DNA of 64,000 nucleotides from Lentilactobacillus farraginis DSM 18382 = JCM 14108 (lineage in GTDB: Bacteria > Bacillota > Bacilli > Lactobacillales > Lactobacillaceae). The DNA is taken from NCBI RefSeq assembly GCF_000583655.1, contig NZ_BAKI01000010.1, positions 1-64,000 on the forward strand, read 5' to 3'. Below are positions 18,135-28,366 of this stretch, one piece after another. Within the stretch, counting starts at the first letter, position 1. Each line of letters opens with the position of its first letter. The position numbers and the translations under genes were made by a program. Under the pieces are notes generated by a model. The model made no database searches, was not told where the DNA came from, and worked only from the letters and a program-made list of their open reading frames with translations.

Positions 18135-19098
18135 CGAAATTAATATCGAATTAAATGACCAGGTTCACAGTCTAATTGATGCAGTAAATCATTTTTTCCC
18201 AGGGACTGTCACCGTCACCTTTTTAGGAAAGCTACAAGCCGGATACGTTCGGCATGATCAATCCCAGGTCGTTCAAGACGGCAAGAATGTAATTGTTCAG
18301 ATTGCGGACCTCAGCGCGCCTAATTACACGGCTTCCCATGAATTACTGCACCTGCTGATGGTTTTGAGAGGTTTTCCCCAGGTCTTCTTCTCGTTAACAA
18401 CTGGTAATGCCGATTTGGATGATCAGCTTAAAATGATGGGAACCGAGTTATATGATATCGTCTCTCACTTTGTTGTTGTTTCTGAACAGCGCAAGCATGG
18501 ATTGATTGATGACGATATTGAGGAAATGTATTTAAAGGGGGTTTACGCGACTATTAAACCGGAACCGGATCCCTTGGATGATCAAATGACGCTTCGGTTA
18601 ATGACTTTATTGGATGCAATGGTCTTTTATGGCGATAAATTTGATCAGGTTGCCGATAAATTAAAAAAGGACTTTCCGGTTTCGCTTGCGGCAGCCGAAA
18701 AGCTCTATCAGGTGATTACCAAAAAGCCGACTGATTCACCGTTTGGTTTGCGGCGAAACGTTATCAAATTGTTCAAAGCCTTTGATGAACAATTGAAACA
18801 GTGGGAATTGCCGCCACTTCATAATACCGAATTTACAACGTTAACCAGTGTTCTTTCAAAACGACAGCTTAATTTACAAGTAAAGCAGTTATTTGAAGTT
18901 TTTCATTCCGAACTGATTGAAATCAACAGTAATACCCGGGCCTATGTCGGGTTTAATCGGGTGGACGATCAAAATTCGTTCGTATTGGCAAATCCAAAGG
19001 GCGAACAGGATAATCCCGAATTTTTTAAAGAAATTTATGGAAAAACCGTTAAAGAACTGTTCGACAGCCTGAAAATGCCCTATATTGAACGTGAGTAG
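18127..19098 (+). CDS. Uncharacterised protein with HELLH zincin-like motif
   Basis: I do not recognise a characterised function; similar lactobacillus proteins are, from memory, labelled IpaB/EvcA family. The 323-residue protein has no signal peptide or membrane helix. Residues 71-75 read H-E-L-L-H within NYTASHELLHLLMVLRGFP, preceded by a predicted hydrophobic strand. This is the canonical zinc metallopeptidase core. A possible third ligand is the Glu of MGTELYDIVSHF about 30 residues later. The C-terminal half is helical and charged and ends KELFDSLKMPYIERE. The ATG overlaps the mvaA stop by 8 bases. A sirtuin gene follows after 24 bases, so it sits in an mvaA-zincin-sir2-DUF72 run. Protease activity is an inference from the motif. 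Confidence 0.7.
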   Translation: MDNEINIELNDQVHSLIDAVNHFFPGTVTVTFLGKLQAGYVRHDQSQVVQDGKNVIVQIADLSAPNYTASHELLHLLMVLRGFPQVFFSLTTGNADLDDQLKMMGTELYDIVSHFVVVSEQRKHGLIDDDIEEMYLKGVYATIKPEPDPLDDQMTLRLMTLLDAMVFYGDKFDQVADKLKKDFPVSLAAAEKLYQVITKKPTDSPFGLRRNVIKLFKAFDEQLKQWELPPLHNTEFTTLTSVLSKRQLNLQVKQLFEVFHSELIEINSNTRAYVGFNRVDDQNSFVLANPKGEQDNPEFFKEIYGKTVKELFDSLKMPYIERE

Positions 19099-19122
19099 AA
19101 TTTTAATAAGGGAGTGGAATCA

Positions 19123-19839
19123 ATGATTGATCAAGAAATTCAAACATTGTTTGATAACGCGAAAAAGATTGTTTTCCTGACGGGAGCCGGTGTTTCAACC
19201 GCGTCCGGAATCCCGGATTACCGTTCAAAAAACGGGTTATATACAAACGATAAATCGGATAAACCGGCTGAATATTATTTAAGCGCTGAATGTCTGCGTG
19301 ACGAACCCAAGGTTTTTTATCAGTATGAAAAGTCCAACATGTATTATCCTGATGCCAAGCCCAATGTCATTCATGAACGACAGGCTGCTTTCACTCGGGA
19401 GCGGGATGCGGTTGTTGTCACGCAAAATATCGATAGCCTTTATCGAAAGGCAAATACCGAAAATCTTGTTGAATTTCACGGGAATTTGTACAACGTTTAT
19501 TGTCAAAAATGTCGAAAAAAAGTGGACTATCGTGAGTATCTGAAGAGTATGTATCATCGCAATTGTGGTGGGATCCTAAGACCTGACATCGTGCTTTACG
19601 GGGAAGGATTAAATCCAAGTGCGATTTCTCAAAGTATTCAAGCAGTTTCGAAAGCCGATTTGATCGTCATTGTCGGCACATCGATGCGCGTTTATCCATT
19701 TGCCGGTTTGATTGACTATCGAAGCGAAAATGCCCATGTTTTGGCAATTAATGAGGAACAGCTGAGCTTCACATTTCCGTTTACGATGATTAAAGAGAAC
19801 GCAGTTGACTTCTTTAACGATCTAAAAGTCAACGCTTAA
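19123..19839 (+). CDS. Sir2-family NAD-dependent protein deacylase
   Basis: Sirtuins remove acyl groups from lysines using NAD+. The 238-residue protein has the NAD motif FLTGAGVSTASGIPDYRS, TQNIDSLYRKA and the catalytic His in EFHGNLYNVYC. A GTSMRVYPF segment lies further on. The zinc site reads C-x2-C (YCQKC), then YHRNCGG, so the third ligand position is His (residue 145) instead of the usual Cys. ATG 19123 is preceded by AAGGGAGTGG; an in-frame GTG nine bases earlier overlaps that site. Co-location with HMG-CoA reductase may link it to acyl-CoA metabolism, but that is only a guess. Confidence 0.9.
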   Translation: MIDQEIQTLFDNAKKIVFLTGAGVSTASGIPDYRSKNGLYTNDKSDKPAEYYLSAECLRDEPKVFYQYEKSNMYYPDAKPNVIHERQAAFTRERDAVVVTQNIDSLYRKANTENLVEFHGNLYNVYCQKCRKKVDYREYLKSMYHRNCGGILRPDIVLYGEGLNPSAISQSIQAVSKADLIVIVGTSMRVYPFAGLIDYRSENAHVLAINEEQLSFTFPFTMIKENAVDFFNDLKVNA

Positions 19840-19871
19840 CCAGAAATCCGTTTGGAGGGTGAGGTGACAAA

Positions 19872-20720
19872 ATGATCACGATAGGCTTGACCACTTTTTC
19901 AGAGCATCCCGCGTTGATTGATCATGCCAAACGCAAAGTTCGGTTATCGGAATATAGTGCCCATTTTCCGGTTGTTGAATTGGATACGCCGTTTTATGCC
20001 ATTCCTAAAACGACAGTCATTCAGCATTGGCAGCAGCAGGTACCGGATAACTTTCAATTTATCTTGAAAGCAAATCGGGTCATGACAATGCACGATCAGG
20101 GGACGGATAATCCCGTGGGCGGCGAAGAGCGGTTGTCTGAATTTAAAGCTTACAAGCGGGCAGTGGCACCGCTTGTGGCAGCAGGGCAGCTGAAAACCAT
20201 TCTCTTTCAGTTTCCGCCATATTTTGCCAGGAAGGTCGAAACAATCGAGTATCTTCGGCGGATTCGGACACTGATGGCGGGATATCCGATTTCGGTAGAG
20301 TTTCGGAATCCATCATGGTACGGGGCAGGAATTTCAAATGATGTGGCCGATTATTTCAGGGAACTTGGTTTGGATCTGGTCATTGCTGACGAGCCGCACA
20401 CCACTAATATGGGGGTGCCTTTCGAGCCGGTGGTTACCAGCAAGCAGCTCTGCATGCTGCGGCTTCACGGCCGAAACATTAAGGGATGGACGGACACTAC
20501 CGGTGATTGGCGTCGTAAACGCACGCTGTATCGGTATTCGACAGAAGAACTAATCCAATTAAAGGCGGTTATCCTCAAGCTTCAAAAGCAGACCGATGAA
20601 GTTTGTGTGATTTTCAATAACAATGCCGGCCGGGATGCGGCTGACAACGCGTTAACACTAAAGCAGCTGCTTGGTATTTCCTTCACTGGGCTGTCACCGC
20701 TGCAAATGGACTTATTTTAA
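19872..20720 (+). CDS. DUF72 (YecE-like) TIM-barrel protein
   Basis: DUF72 proteins adopt a TIM-barrel fold; the biochemical role is unknown. The 282-residue protein opens with MITIGLTTFSEH and has VVELDTPFYAIPKTTVIQHW, FILKANRVMTMHDQ, SVEFRNPSWY and LRLHGRNIKGW. It ends with FNNNAGRDAADNALTLKQLL, all matching the family pattern. It has an AGGGTGAGGTG ribosome site and follows sir2 by about 30 bases, so it is probably the last gene of the mvaA transcript. Confidence 0.88.
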   Translation: MITIGLTTFSEHPALIDHAKRKVRLSEYSAHFPVVELDTPFYAIPKTTVIQHWQQQVPDNFQFILKANRVMTMHDQGTDNPVGGEERLSEFKAYKRAVAPLVAAGQLKTILFQFPPYFARKVETIEYLRRIRTLMAGYPISVEFRNPSWYGAGISNDVADYFRELGLDLVIADEPHTTNMGVPFEPVVTSKQLCMLRLHGRNIKGWTDTTGDWRRKRTLYRYSTEELIQLKAVILKLQKQTDEVCVIFNNNAGRDAADNALTLKQLLGISFTGLSPLQMDLF

Positions 20721-20795
20721 AAAATGGCTGGCAAACGGCTGCTTTTTTGGCACAAAGTTTTCCGGCAATTCTCGCATCCCACTACTTTTTTTTGC

Positions 20796-20801
20796 TATAC
20801 T
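20796..20801 (+). promoter_or_regulatory. Extended -10 promoter of metG
   Basis: TTGCTATACT gives TGnTATACT, an extended -10 element about 58 bases before metG. No convincing -35 is seen. Confidence 0.55.
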
Positions 20802-20834
20802 TGATGGTAATATTATCAAAGAATCATAGATTAA

Positions 20835-22885
<2,051 letters not shown>

Positions 22886-22894
22886 GTTATAAAT

Positions 22895-22942
22895 GGACCG
22901 ATTTTCTCATCTTTTCATTTGATAAGAAAACGGTCCGTTTTT
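22895..22942 (+). terminator. Intrinsic terminator after metG
   Basis: GGACCG plus TTTTCT pairs with AGAAAACGGTCC (one bulge) and is followed by five T residues. Confidence 0.87.
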
Positions 22943-22980
22943 GTGATTTACAAATGTAAGCAAAATGAGGAATTATATTT

Positions 22981-23769
22981 ATGATGAAAATCTTTGATTC
23001 ACATACCCACTTGAATGATGATCAGCTTTATCCTCAAGCCGAGGATTATGCCCGCCATGCCAAAACGTTGGGCGTTGTTAAACTGGCTAATGTTGGTTCA
23101 AACCAGGTTTTAAATGACCGTTCACTGGCGCTAAGTGCCAAGTATCCTGACATGTATTCGATTATTGGCTGGCATCCGGAAGACGCCATTCATTTTCATG
23201 ATGCGCAGCGGGACCTGCTGATTGAACAGTTGCAAAGCCCCAAAGTAGTGGCGGTTGGCGAGATTGGTTTGGACTATCATCAAACAATTTCACCACGTGC
23301 CGTTCAGAAGCGGGTTTTTAAAGAACAGATTGAGATTGCCAAGCAGTTACATTTGCCGATTTCCGTGCATAATCGGGATGCCTTTGAGGATACCTACAGC
23401 ATTTTAAAAGAATTGGCGGTTCATGAAATTGGCGGGGTGATGCATAGTTTTAATGGCGATTCGGAATGGCTCAAAAAATTTCTGGATCTGGGAATGTCGG
23501 TTTCTTATAGTGGGGTGGCGAGTTTTAAAAAGACCCGTGACGTTCATGAAGCGGTTAGGCAAACCCCGTTTGACCGAATGATGGTTGAAACCGATGCGCC
23601 ATATTTGGCGCCGGAACCGCTTCGAGGAAAGCAAAATGAGCCGGCTTATACATTGTATACGGTGGAAGCAATTGCCAGGTTTTGCGATGTGAACCCGGAT
23701 GTAATTGCGGCCCACACCTATCAAAATACGTTACGGTTATTTAGGATTGAGGATAATGAAAAAAATTAA
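22981..23769 (+). CDS. tatD: TatD family metal-dependent DNase
   Basis: TatD proteins are TIM-barrel metal-dependent nucleases (3'-5' exonuclease activity in E. coli). The 262-residue protein has the metal-binding FDSHTHLND, GEIGLDYH, the His in SVHNRDAFEDT, and the Asp in VETDAPYLAPEPLRGK. The start is MM, with GAGGA about 10 bases upstream. It overlaps rnmV by 14 bases, the conserved metG-tatD-rnmV-rsmA order. Confidence 0.95.
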   Translation: MMKIFDSHTHLNDDQLYPQAEDYARHAKTLGVVKLANVGSNQVLNDRSLALSAKYPDMYSIIGWHPEDAIHFHDAQRDLLIEQLQSPKVVAVGEIGLDYHQTISPRAVQKRVFKEQIEIAKQLHLPISVHNRDAFEDTYSILKELAVHEIGGVMHSFNGDSEWLKKFLDLGMSVSYSGVASFKKTRDVHEAVRQTPFDRMMVETDAPYLAPEPLRGKQNEPAYTLYTVEAIARFCDVNPDVIAAHTYQNTLRLFRIEDNEKN

Positions 23770-24322
23770 AGAAGTCATCGTCGTCGAAGGAAAGGACGAC
23801 ACTAAACAGATTTTAAGAGCAGTGGATGCCGATACAATTGAAACCAGGGGTTCTGCAATCCCGGAAGAAACCATGGCGCTGATTAAGAAGGTTGCCCGAA
23901 CGCGGGGAATTATTGTCTTTACGGACCCTGATTTTTCGGGTGAGAAAATCCGAAAAACAATCTCGGCAGAAGTTCCCAACGCCAAGCACGCTTTTATTAC
24001 CAGGGCACAGGGCGTTCCCAAACGCTCTGACGGCTCTTTGGGCGTTGAGCATGCCAGTGCCGAAGCGATTCGCGAAGCGCTCCGTCACGTTTACACGGAG
24101 GATACTGGCGCCGAGGAATTGATTAGTCGTGAAACGTTAATGAAAAATGGGCTGATGGGAAATCCGGATGCTAAGAGTCGCCGGGAAGCGTTAGGTGAAA
24201 TTCTGGGGATTGGTTATGTTAATGGTAAACAACTGCAGCATCGGCTGCGGATGTTTGGCATTACCAACCAACAATTTCGTGAAGCTGTCAAAAAAATAAA
24301 TGGGGGCAAAGCAAATGAATAA
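23756..24322 (+). CDS. rnmV: Ribonuclease M5 (5S rRNA maturase)
   Basis: RNase M5 removes precursor ends of 5S rRNA. The 188-residue protein has a Toprim domain with the catalytic Glu in VIVVEGKDD and the DxD in IVFTDPDFSGEKIR. It also has HAFITRAQGVPKRSDGSLGVEHA, which is family-specific. The ATG lies inside the 3' end of tatD. Its own stop overlaps rsmA by 8 bases, so three genes are translationally linked. Confidence 0.95.
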   Translation: MKKIKEVIVVEGKDDTKQILRAVDADTIETRGSAIPEETMALIKKVARTRGIIVFTDPDFSGEKIRKTISAEVPNAKHAFITRAQGVPKRSDGSLGVEHASAEAIREALRHVYTEDTGAEELISRETLMKNGLMGNPDAKSRREALGEILGIGYVNGKQLQHRLRMFGITNQQFREAVKKINGGKANE

Positions 24323-25205
24323 TTATCCGGAAATCGGTTCTCCTGCCAGGACCCAAGCAATTTTAAACCGCTATCGGCTCTCTGCAAAGAAGAGTTTGGG
24401 CCAGAACTTTCTGGTTGATTTAAATATTTTGAAGCATATCGTTACGACTGCGGCGCTGACTAAACAGGATAACGTGATTGAAATTGGCCCCGGTATCGGC
24501 AGTTTAACCGAACAGCTTGCCAAGGCCGCCAAGCAGGTATTGGCGTTTGAAATAGATGAAAATTTGCTGCCGGTCTTGGCTGAAACTTTGGCACCATATA
24601 AAAATATTGATATTATCTATCAGGATATTTTGAAAACCAATCTACCGGAAATCGTGCGGGAGCGTTTCGGCGAGGGCACACCGCTAAAGGTGGTCGCAAA
24701 TCTGCCTTACTACATTACAACGCCGATTGTGATGGATTTATTGGCTAATCCAGTGCAGTTTGACGCGATTGTGGTGATGATGCAAAAAGAAGTGGCGGAT
24801 CGTTTGAATGCCCAGCCGGGAACCAAACCTTACGGCTCACTGTCTGTGATTGTTCAACAGCAAAATGATGTGGCGCTTTCATTTATTGTGCCCAAAACGG
24901 CTTTTATTCCCCAACCTAAAGTAGACTCGGCGATTGTGAAACTCACACCGCGTCAAGATGATGCCGAGCAGCCATTTAACCACAAGCGGTTTATCGGTTT
25001 TGTCAGGGGATGCTTTATGCATCAGCGCAAAACGCTGTGGAATAATTTGCTGGGTGTCTTTGGTAAGCAGCCGGCAATTAAAGATCAGATAAAAACGGTG
25101 CTTGAACAGCTGGCGATTAATCCCGCAGACCGACCGGAACAGCTGGCGGTTTCTCAGTTCGTTTCACTAACGAATGCGTTTCATAAAATTAATTTATTAA
25201 AATAA
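24315..25205 (+). CDS. rsmA: 16S rRNA dimethyladenosine transferase RsmA (KsgA)
   Basis: RsmA dimethylates two adjacent adenines in 16S rRNA helix 45 during 30S assembly. The 296-residue Rossmann methyltransferase has KKSLGQNFLVD at the N terminus and the SAM motif VIEIGPGIGSLTEQL. The catalytic motif is VANLPYYITTPI, and FIPQPKVDSAIV lies near the C terminus. ATG 24315 follows a GGGGGC site and overlaps the rnmV stop; an earlier in-frame ATG at 24300 is less well placed. Loss of this gene gives kasugamycin resistance in other bacteria. Confidence 0.96.
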   Translation: MNNYPEIGSPARTQAILNRYRLSAKKSLGQNFLVDLNILKHIVTTAALTKQDNVIEIGPGIGSLTEQLAKAAKQVLAFEIDENLLPVLAETLAPYKNIDIIYQDILKTNLPEIVRERFGEGTPLKVVANLPYYITTPIVMDLLANPVQFDAIVVMMQKEVADRLNAQPGTKPYGSLSVIVQQQNDVALSFIVPKTAFIPQPKVDSAIVKLTPRQDDAEQPFNHKRFIGFVRGCFMHQRKTLWNNLLGVFGKQPAIKDQIKTVLEQLAINPADRPEQLAVSQFVSLTNAFHKINLLK

Positions 25206-25215
25206 TTATTTCTTG

Positions 25216-25244
25216 TTGCCAGATAAAGAATTTTGTGATATAAT
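25216..25244 (+). promoter_or_regulatory. Sigma-A promoter of veg
   Basis: TTGCCA (25216-25221), a 17-base spacer and TATAAT (25239-25244) with an extended TG form one of the strongest promoters in the window. Strong transcription of veg is also known in Bacillus. Confidence 0.88.
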
Positions 25245-25295
25245 TTGCAATTTCTTCGCTTTTATGCTAAAATGCGTTACTGTGAGGTGAGTTGC

Positions 25296-25544
25296 ATGCC
25301 AATAACTTTATCTGTGATTAAACACAGAATGGACGATCATATTGGTCAGCATGTGCTTGTAACTTCTCAAATTGGCCGTCGCAAGACAACCAAACGGCAT
25401 GGAATATTACGGGAAACATTCCCTGCTGTTTTCATTGTGGAACTGGATCCGGGAAAATCCAGTTTTGAAAGGGTGTCGTATAGTTATACAGATATTTTAA
25501 CTAAGAATATCGCAGTGAATTTTGATGATGAACAAGTTGATTGA
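25296..25544 (+). CDS. veg: Veg protein
   Basis: Veg is a small conserved Firmicutes protein reported to stimulate biofilm matrix gene expression in B. subtilis; its molecular role is unclear. The 82-residue protein has the conserved stretch GQHVLVTSQIGRRKTTKRHG and ends in an acidic FDDEQVD. ATG 25296 has GTGAGGTGA about 6 bases upstream; longer in-frame starts have no ribosome site. It sits between rsmA and ispE as in Bacillus, with its own promoter and terminator. Confidence 0.93.
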   Translation: MPITLSVIKHRMDDHIGQHVLVTSQIGRRKTTKRHGILRETFPAVFIVELDPGKSSFERVSYSYTDILTKNIAVNFDDEQVD

Positions 25545-25564
25545 TATGTTTACCTATGTCTAGG

Positions 25565-25603
25565 GGTCGAGCGCAAACGTAAATTTGCAGCTGGCCTTTT
25601 TTT
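25565..25603 (+). terminator. Intrinsic terminator after veg
   Basis: GGTCGAGCGCAAA faces TTTGCAGCTGGCC, with paired ends and paired GCAAA/TTTGC around an internal mismatch, then seven T residues. Confidence 0.75.
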
Positions 25604-25764
25604 CTGGCTTCTTCCGGTAACGGGAAATCGATATTGGTCGCTGACAAGGTCGTCATAATTTAGTATAATCTTGTTAACTATAAGATTTTGAGACTGCTGC
25701 TGAAGTTGCCATTCAATGCATAATCGACGGTTTAATAAATTGAATTCGAAAAGAGGGGTCGTCG

Positions 25765-26636
25765 TTGAAGATCATCGTTCGCGCGCCGGCAAAATTAAAT
25801 TTGAGCTTAGACGCACCATTTGTTCATTCGGATGGGGCAATTGAGTGGCGCATGGTCATGACCTCCATAGGCTTGAGCGATTACGTTCAAGTAGAAACGA
25901 CACCGGGTGATACGATTGAAATTTATTCTAATAGTGGTTTTCTTCCCAATGATAACCGGAATTTAGCCTATAAAGCCGCCCATATTTTTCTTAGGGAAAC
26001 TCAAATTAAAACCGGTCTTAAGATTCTGATTGAAAAAAATATTCCGGTCGCTGCCGGTTTAGGCGGTGGTTCATCCGATGCGGCGGCGGTTTTTAAAGCG
26101 TTAAACATTCTTTTTGATGTCGGTCTGTCCTTGAAAGAATTGGCAAAGATGGGCCTTCAGGTTGATTCGGACGTACCATACTGTATTTATGGCGATACGG
26201 CATTGGTCAGCGGGCGTGGCGACATTATTACGCCGTTGGCAAAGCTGCCTAAAATGTGGTTTGTTTTGGCAAAACCGCACGTAAGTGTTTCAACCCCCCG
26301 GATTGTGAAGAAACTGACTAAAATACCGGTTGTGCATCCAAATACGGATGCCTTATTACATGGTATTGCGACTAATGATTACCAGGCAATTGTTGCCAAT
26401 ATGGGAAATGCTCTGGAAACCATTACGATTGCCGAGCATCCCCAAATCCTGACGTTAAAAGAACGGCTGGTTAAGTACGGTTGTGACGGCTCACAGATGA
26501 GCGGCAGCGGGCCGACGGTTTTTGGGGTTTGTCGAACGAGCTCCCGTGCCAAGCGGTATATAATAGTCTTTCCGGGTTCTGTAATGAAGTTTATCTAACA
26601 CAGGTAACGACTGAAAAGATTAATCAAGGGCGTTAA
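25765..26636 (+). CDS. ispE: 4-diphosphocytidyl-2-C-methyl-D-erythritol kinase (IspE-type GHMP kinase), frameshifted
   Basis: IspE phosphorylates CDP-methylerythritol in the MEP isoprenoid route, yet this organism has mevalonate-pathway HMG-CoA reductase. Lactobacilli commonly keep ispE without the rest of the MEP pathway, so its real substrate may differ. It shows APAKLNLSLDAPF, the GHMP ATP loop IPVAAGLGGGSSDAAAV, DSDVPYCIYG and MSGSGPTVFGV. TTG 25765 is preceded by AGAGGGG. Near 26555-26558 (AAGCGGTATAT) the frame shifts. Adding one T gives RLYNSLSGFCNEVYLTQV and a stop at 26634-26636, for 290 residues. The position between veg and purR matches Bacillus. Confidence 0.9.
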
Positions 26637-26651
26637 TGATTAAAATTCAAC

Positions 26652-26697
26652 AATGAATTGCTTTATTAAATAAAATTTGTTAAAGCAATTCATTTTT
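26652..26697 (+). terminator. Intrinsic terminator after ispE
   Basis: AATGAATTGCTTTA (26652-26665) and TAAAGCAATTCATT (26681-26694) form a perfect 14-bp stem followed by T residues. Confidence 0.88.
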
Positions 26698-26743
26698 ATT
26701 TGCCATAGGATTGAGAATTGATGGCTTTTACTTTAAAGTAGAT

Positions 26744-26756
26744 AGTAATAATTACT
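26744..26756 (+). promoter_or_regulatory. Zur-type operator before znuCB
   Basis: AGTAATAATTACT is a perfect palindrome with a single central base. It matches the core TAATnATTA of Gram-positive Zur boxes, whose consensus is AAATCGTAATnATTACGATTT. It lies 25 bases before the znuC start codon, where binding would block transcription or translation start. The assignment to Zur is by consensus. Confidence 0.7.
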
Positions 26757-26780
26757 TTTTAAAAACGGAGGTAAAAACGT

Positions 26781-27464
26781 TTGAATAACGTGTTAATTTC
26801 AGTGGAGAACCTGTCATTGCGGTTTCCAAATCATCAAGTACTTTCAAACTTAAGTTTCACCGTTAAAAGAGGGGATTTCTTAGGCGTGATTGGTGAAAAC
26901 GGCGTGGGTAAGACCACCTTGGTTCGGCTTATTTTAAGGCAGCTGCGGCCTTCTGCCGGGAAAATCGTTTTGAAAAAGGGATTAAGGATTGGCTATGTAC
27001 CGCAATTTCGCAACATCGATGTTGAGTATCCGTTGTCAGTTAAAGACTTTGTTTCACTGAACTACACCGGCATTAAGTTACCATGGCTATCCAAAAAAGA
27101 GCGTGCGCGGGTTGATGAGGTGATGGGAAAAGTGGGCCTGACACAGATTGCCGATCGACCGCTTGGCTTGGCCTCTGGTGGTGAAAAGCAGAAAGCATAT
27201 CTGGCACAGGCTTTGTTAAAACACCCGGATTTATTAATCTTGGATGAGTCAACGGCCAGCCTGGATCCCAATACCAAACAGGAATTACTGGACGTTGTCA
27301 AAAGACTTAATCAGGAAATGGGCCTGACAATTTTATTTGTTTCCCACGATATGCAAATGGTCCAAAAGTATCCGGACTACTTTTTATGGCTTCAACGGGA
27401 TCATTACCGAATGGGGGCTGTTTCAGAGCTGCGGGAAGATTCGAAAGGGGAATTACATGTTTAG
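26781..27464 (+). CDS. znuC: Zinc (or manganese) ABC transporter ATP-binding protein
   Basis: This is the ATPase of a metal uptake ABC system. The 227-residue protein has Walker A GVIGENGVGKTTL, Q-loop YVPQF, signature LASGGEKQKAYLAQAL, and Walker B LLILDESTASLD (Ser replacing the usual Pro). The H-loop is in LFVSHDMQMV. TTG start with GGAGG about 9 bases upstream. It overlaps the permease gene by 8 bases. The Zur-type palindrome favours zinc. No substrate-binding lipoprotein gene is present in the window, so it must be elsewhere. Confidence 0.9.
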   Translation: MNNVLISVENLSLRFPNHQVLSNLSFTVKRGDFLGVIGENGVGKTTLVRLILRQLRPSAGKIVLKKGLRIGYVPQFRNIDVEYPLSVKDFVSLNYTGIKLPWLSKKERARVDEVMGKVGLTQIADRPLGLASGGEKQKAYLAQALLKHPDLLILDESTASLDPNTKQELLDVVKRLNQEMGLTILFVSHDMQMVQKYPDYFLWLQRDHYRMGAVSELREDSKGELHV

Positions 27465-28258
27465 TTTTGAATTTATGCAGAATGCTTATCTTGCCGGGAC
27501 ACTGATTGCCATTGTCAGCGGCATGATGGGCGTCTTTGTCACGGCACGAAACATGCCGTTTATGACTCACACATTGTCTGAAATCGGATTTGCGGGTGCG
27601 GCGTTTGGAATCTTTGTCGGCTGGACACCATTGAATGGGATGCTGACGTTTACGACGATTAGTTCGATTTTGGTCGGTGAACTAAGTGGTAAGGTGGAAT
27701 CCCGGCGAGAAGCGTCATCAGTGCAATTTCGGGGTTCTTTATTGGTCTTGGGATTCTCTTTTTATCGCTTTCCAATAAAAATTCCAGCTACGCGACCAAC
27801 ATTTTGTTCGGCAGTGTCATCGGCATTAGTCGACAGGACGTTTTTCAGATGGTTGGTTTGTCGACCCTGGTTTTGCTGGTTCTTTTTTTAATTTACCGAA
27901 ATTTAAAAGATGATTCTTTTGATCCGGTTGGGGCACAAACTAATCATGTCCATAGTGCGTTAATTTCAATTATTTTCTTGGTATTATTGGCTTTCAGTGT
28001 TAGTGTCGCAGCCAGATCGTTGGCTCACTTTTGATTTTTGTCTTGTTGACCCTGCCGGCAGCCAGTGCTAAATATTTCACCCATACGGTTTTAAAGATGA
28101 TGGCGCTGGGAGTTGGCTTTGCCCTGTTTGGTGTTTGGCTCGGCCTATACCTGGGGTATGTCACCAATTGGCCGGTAACGTTCTTCATTGCCACTATTGA
28201 AGCAGGAATCTATGCTGTTTCGTTGGGATATAATTATCTGCAAAGTCGAAGTGAGTAG
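27457..28258 (+). CDS. znuB: Zinc ABC transporter permease, frameshifted twice
   Basis: This is the integral membrane subunit of the zinc/manganese uptake family. The start reads MFSFEFMQNAYLAGTLIAIV, followed by GMMGVFVTARNMPFMTHTLS, typical of ZnuB. Two breaks interrupt it. The first is near 27712-27724 (after RREASS) and rejoins at AISGFFIGLGILFLSLSNK. The second is near 28010-28014, where adding one C restores VAAQIVGSLLIFVLLTLPA. Repaired, it is about 267 residues with eight or so hydrophobic helices, normal for the family. Two independent one-base losses in one gene could mean real decay. But the rest of the sequence is well conserved, and znuC upstream is intact. Confidence 0.87.
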
Positions 28259-28308
28259 TTTATTATCGAAATGCTAAGAAATTGATGATAATTTCACTAA
28301 ATTTCCCT

Positions 28309-28321
28309 AAACCCGAACATT
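28309..28321 (+). promoter_or_regulatory. PurBox-like site before purR
   Basis: AAACCCGAACATT matches the PurBox consensus AWWWCCGAACWWT except for one base. A -10-like TATGAT follows closely, so it lies within the promoter and suggests autoregulation by PurR, responsive to PRPP in other Firmicutes. Confidence 0.6.
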
Positions 28322-28366
28322 TATGATAAAATCAAGTAGATATTACATAAACCAGAGGTGGGAGAA

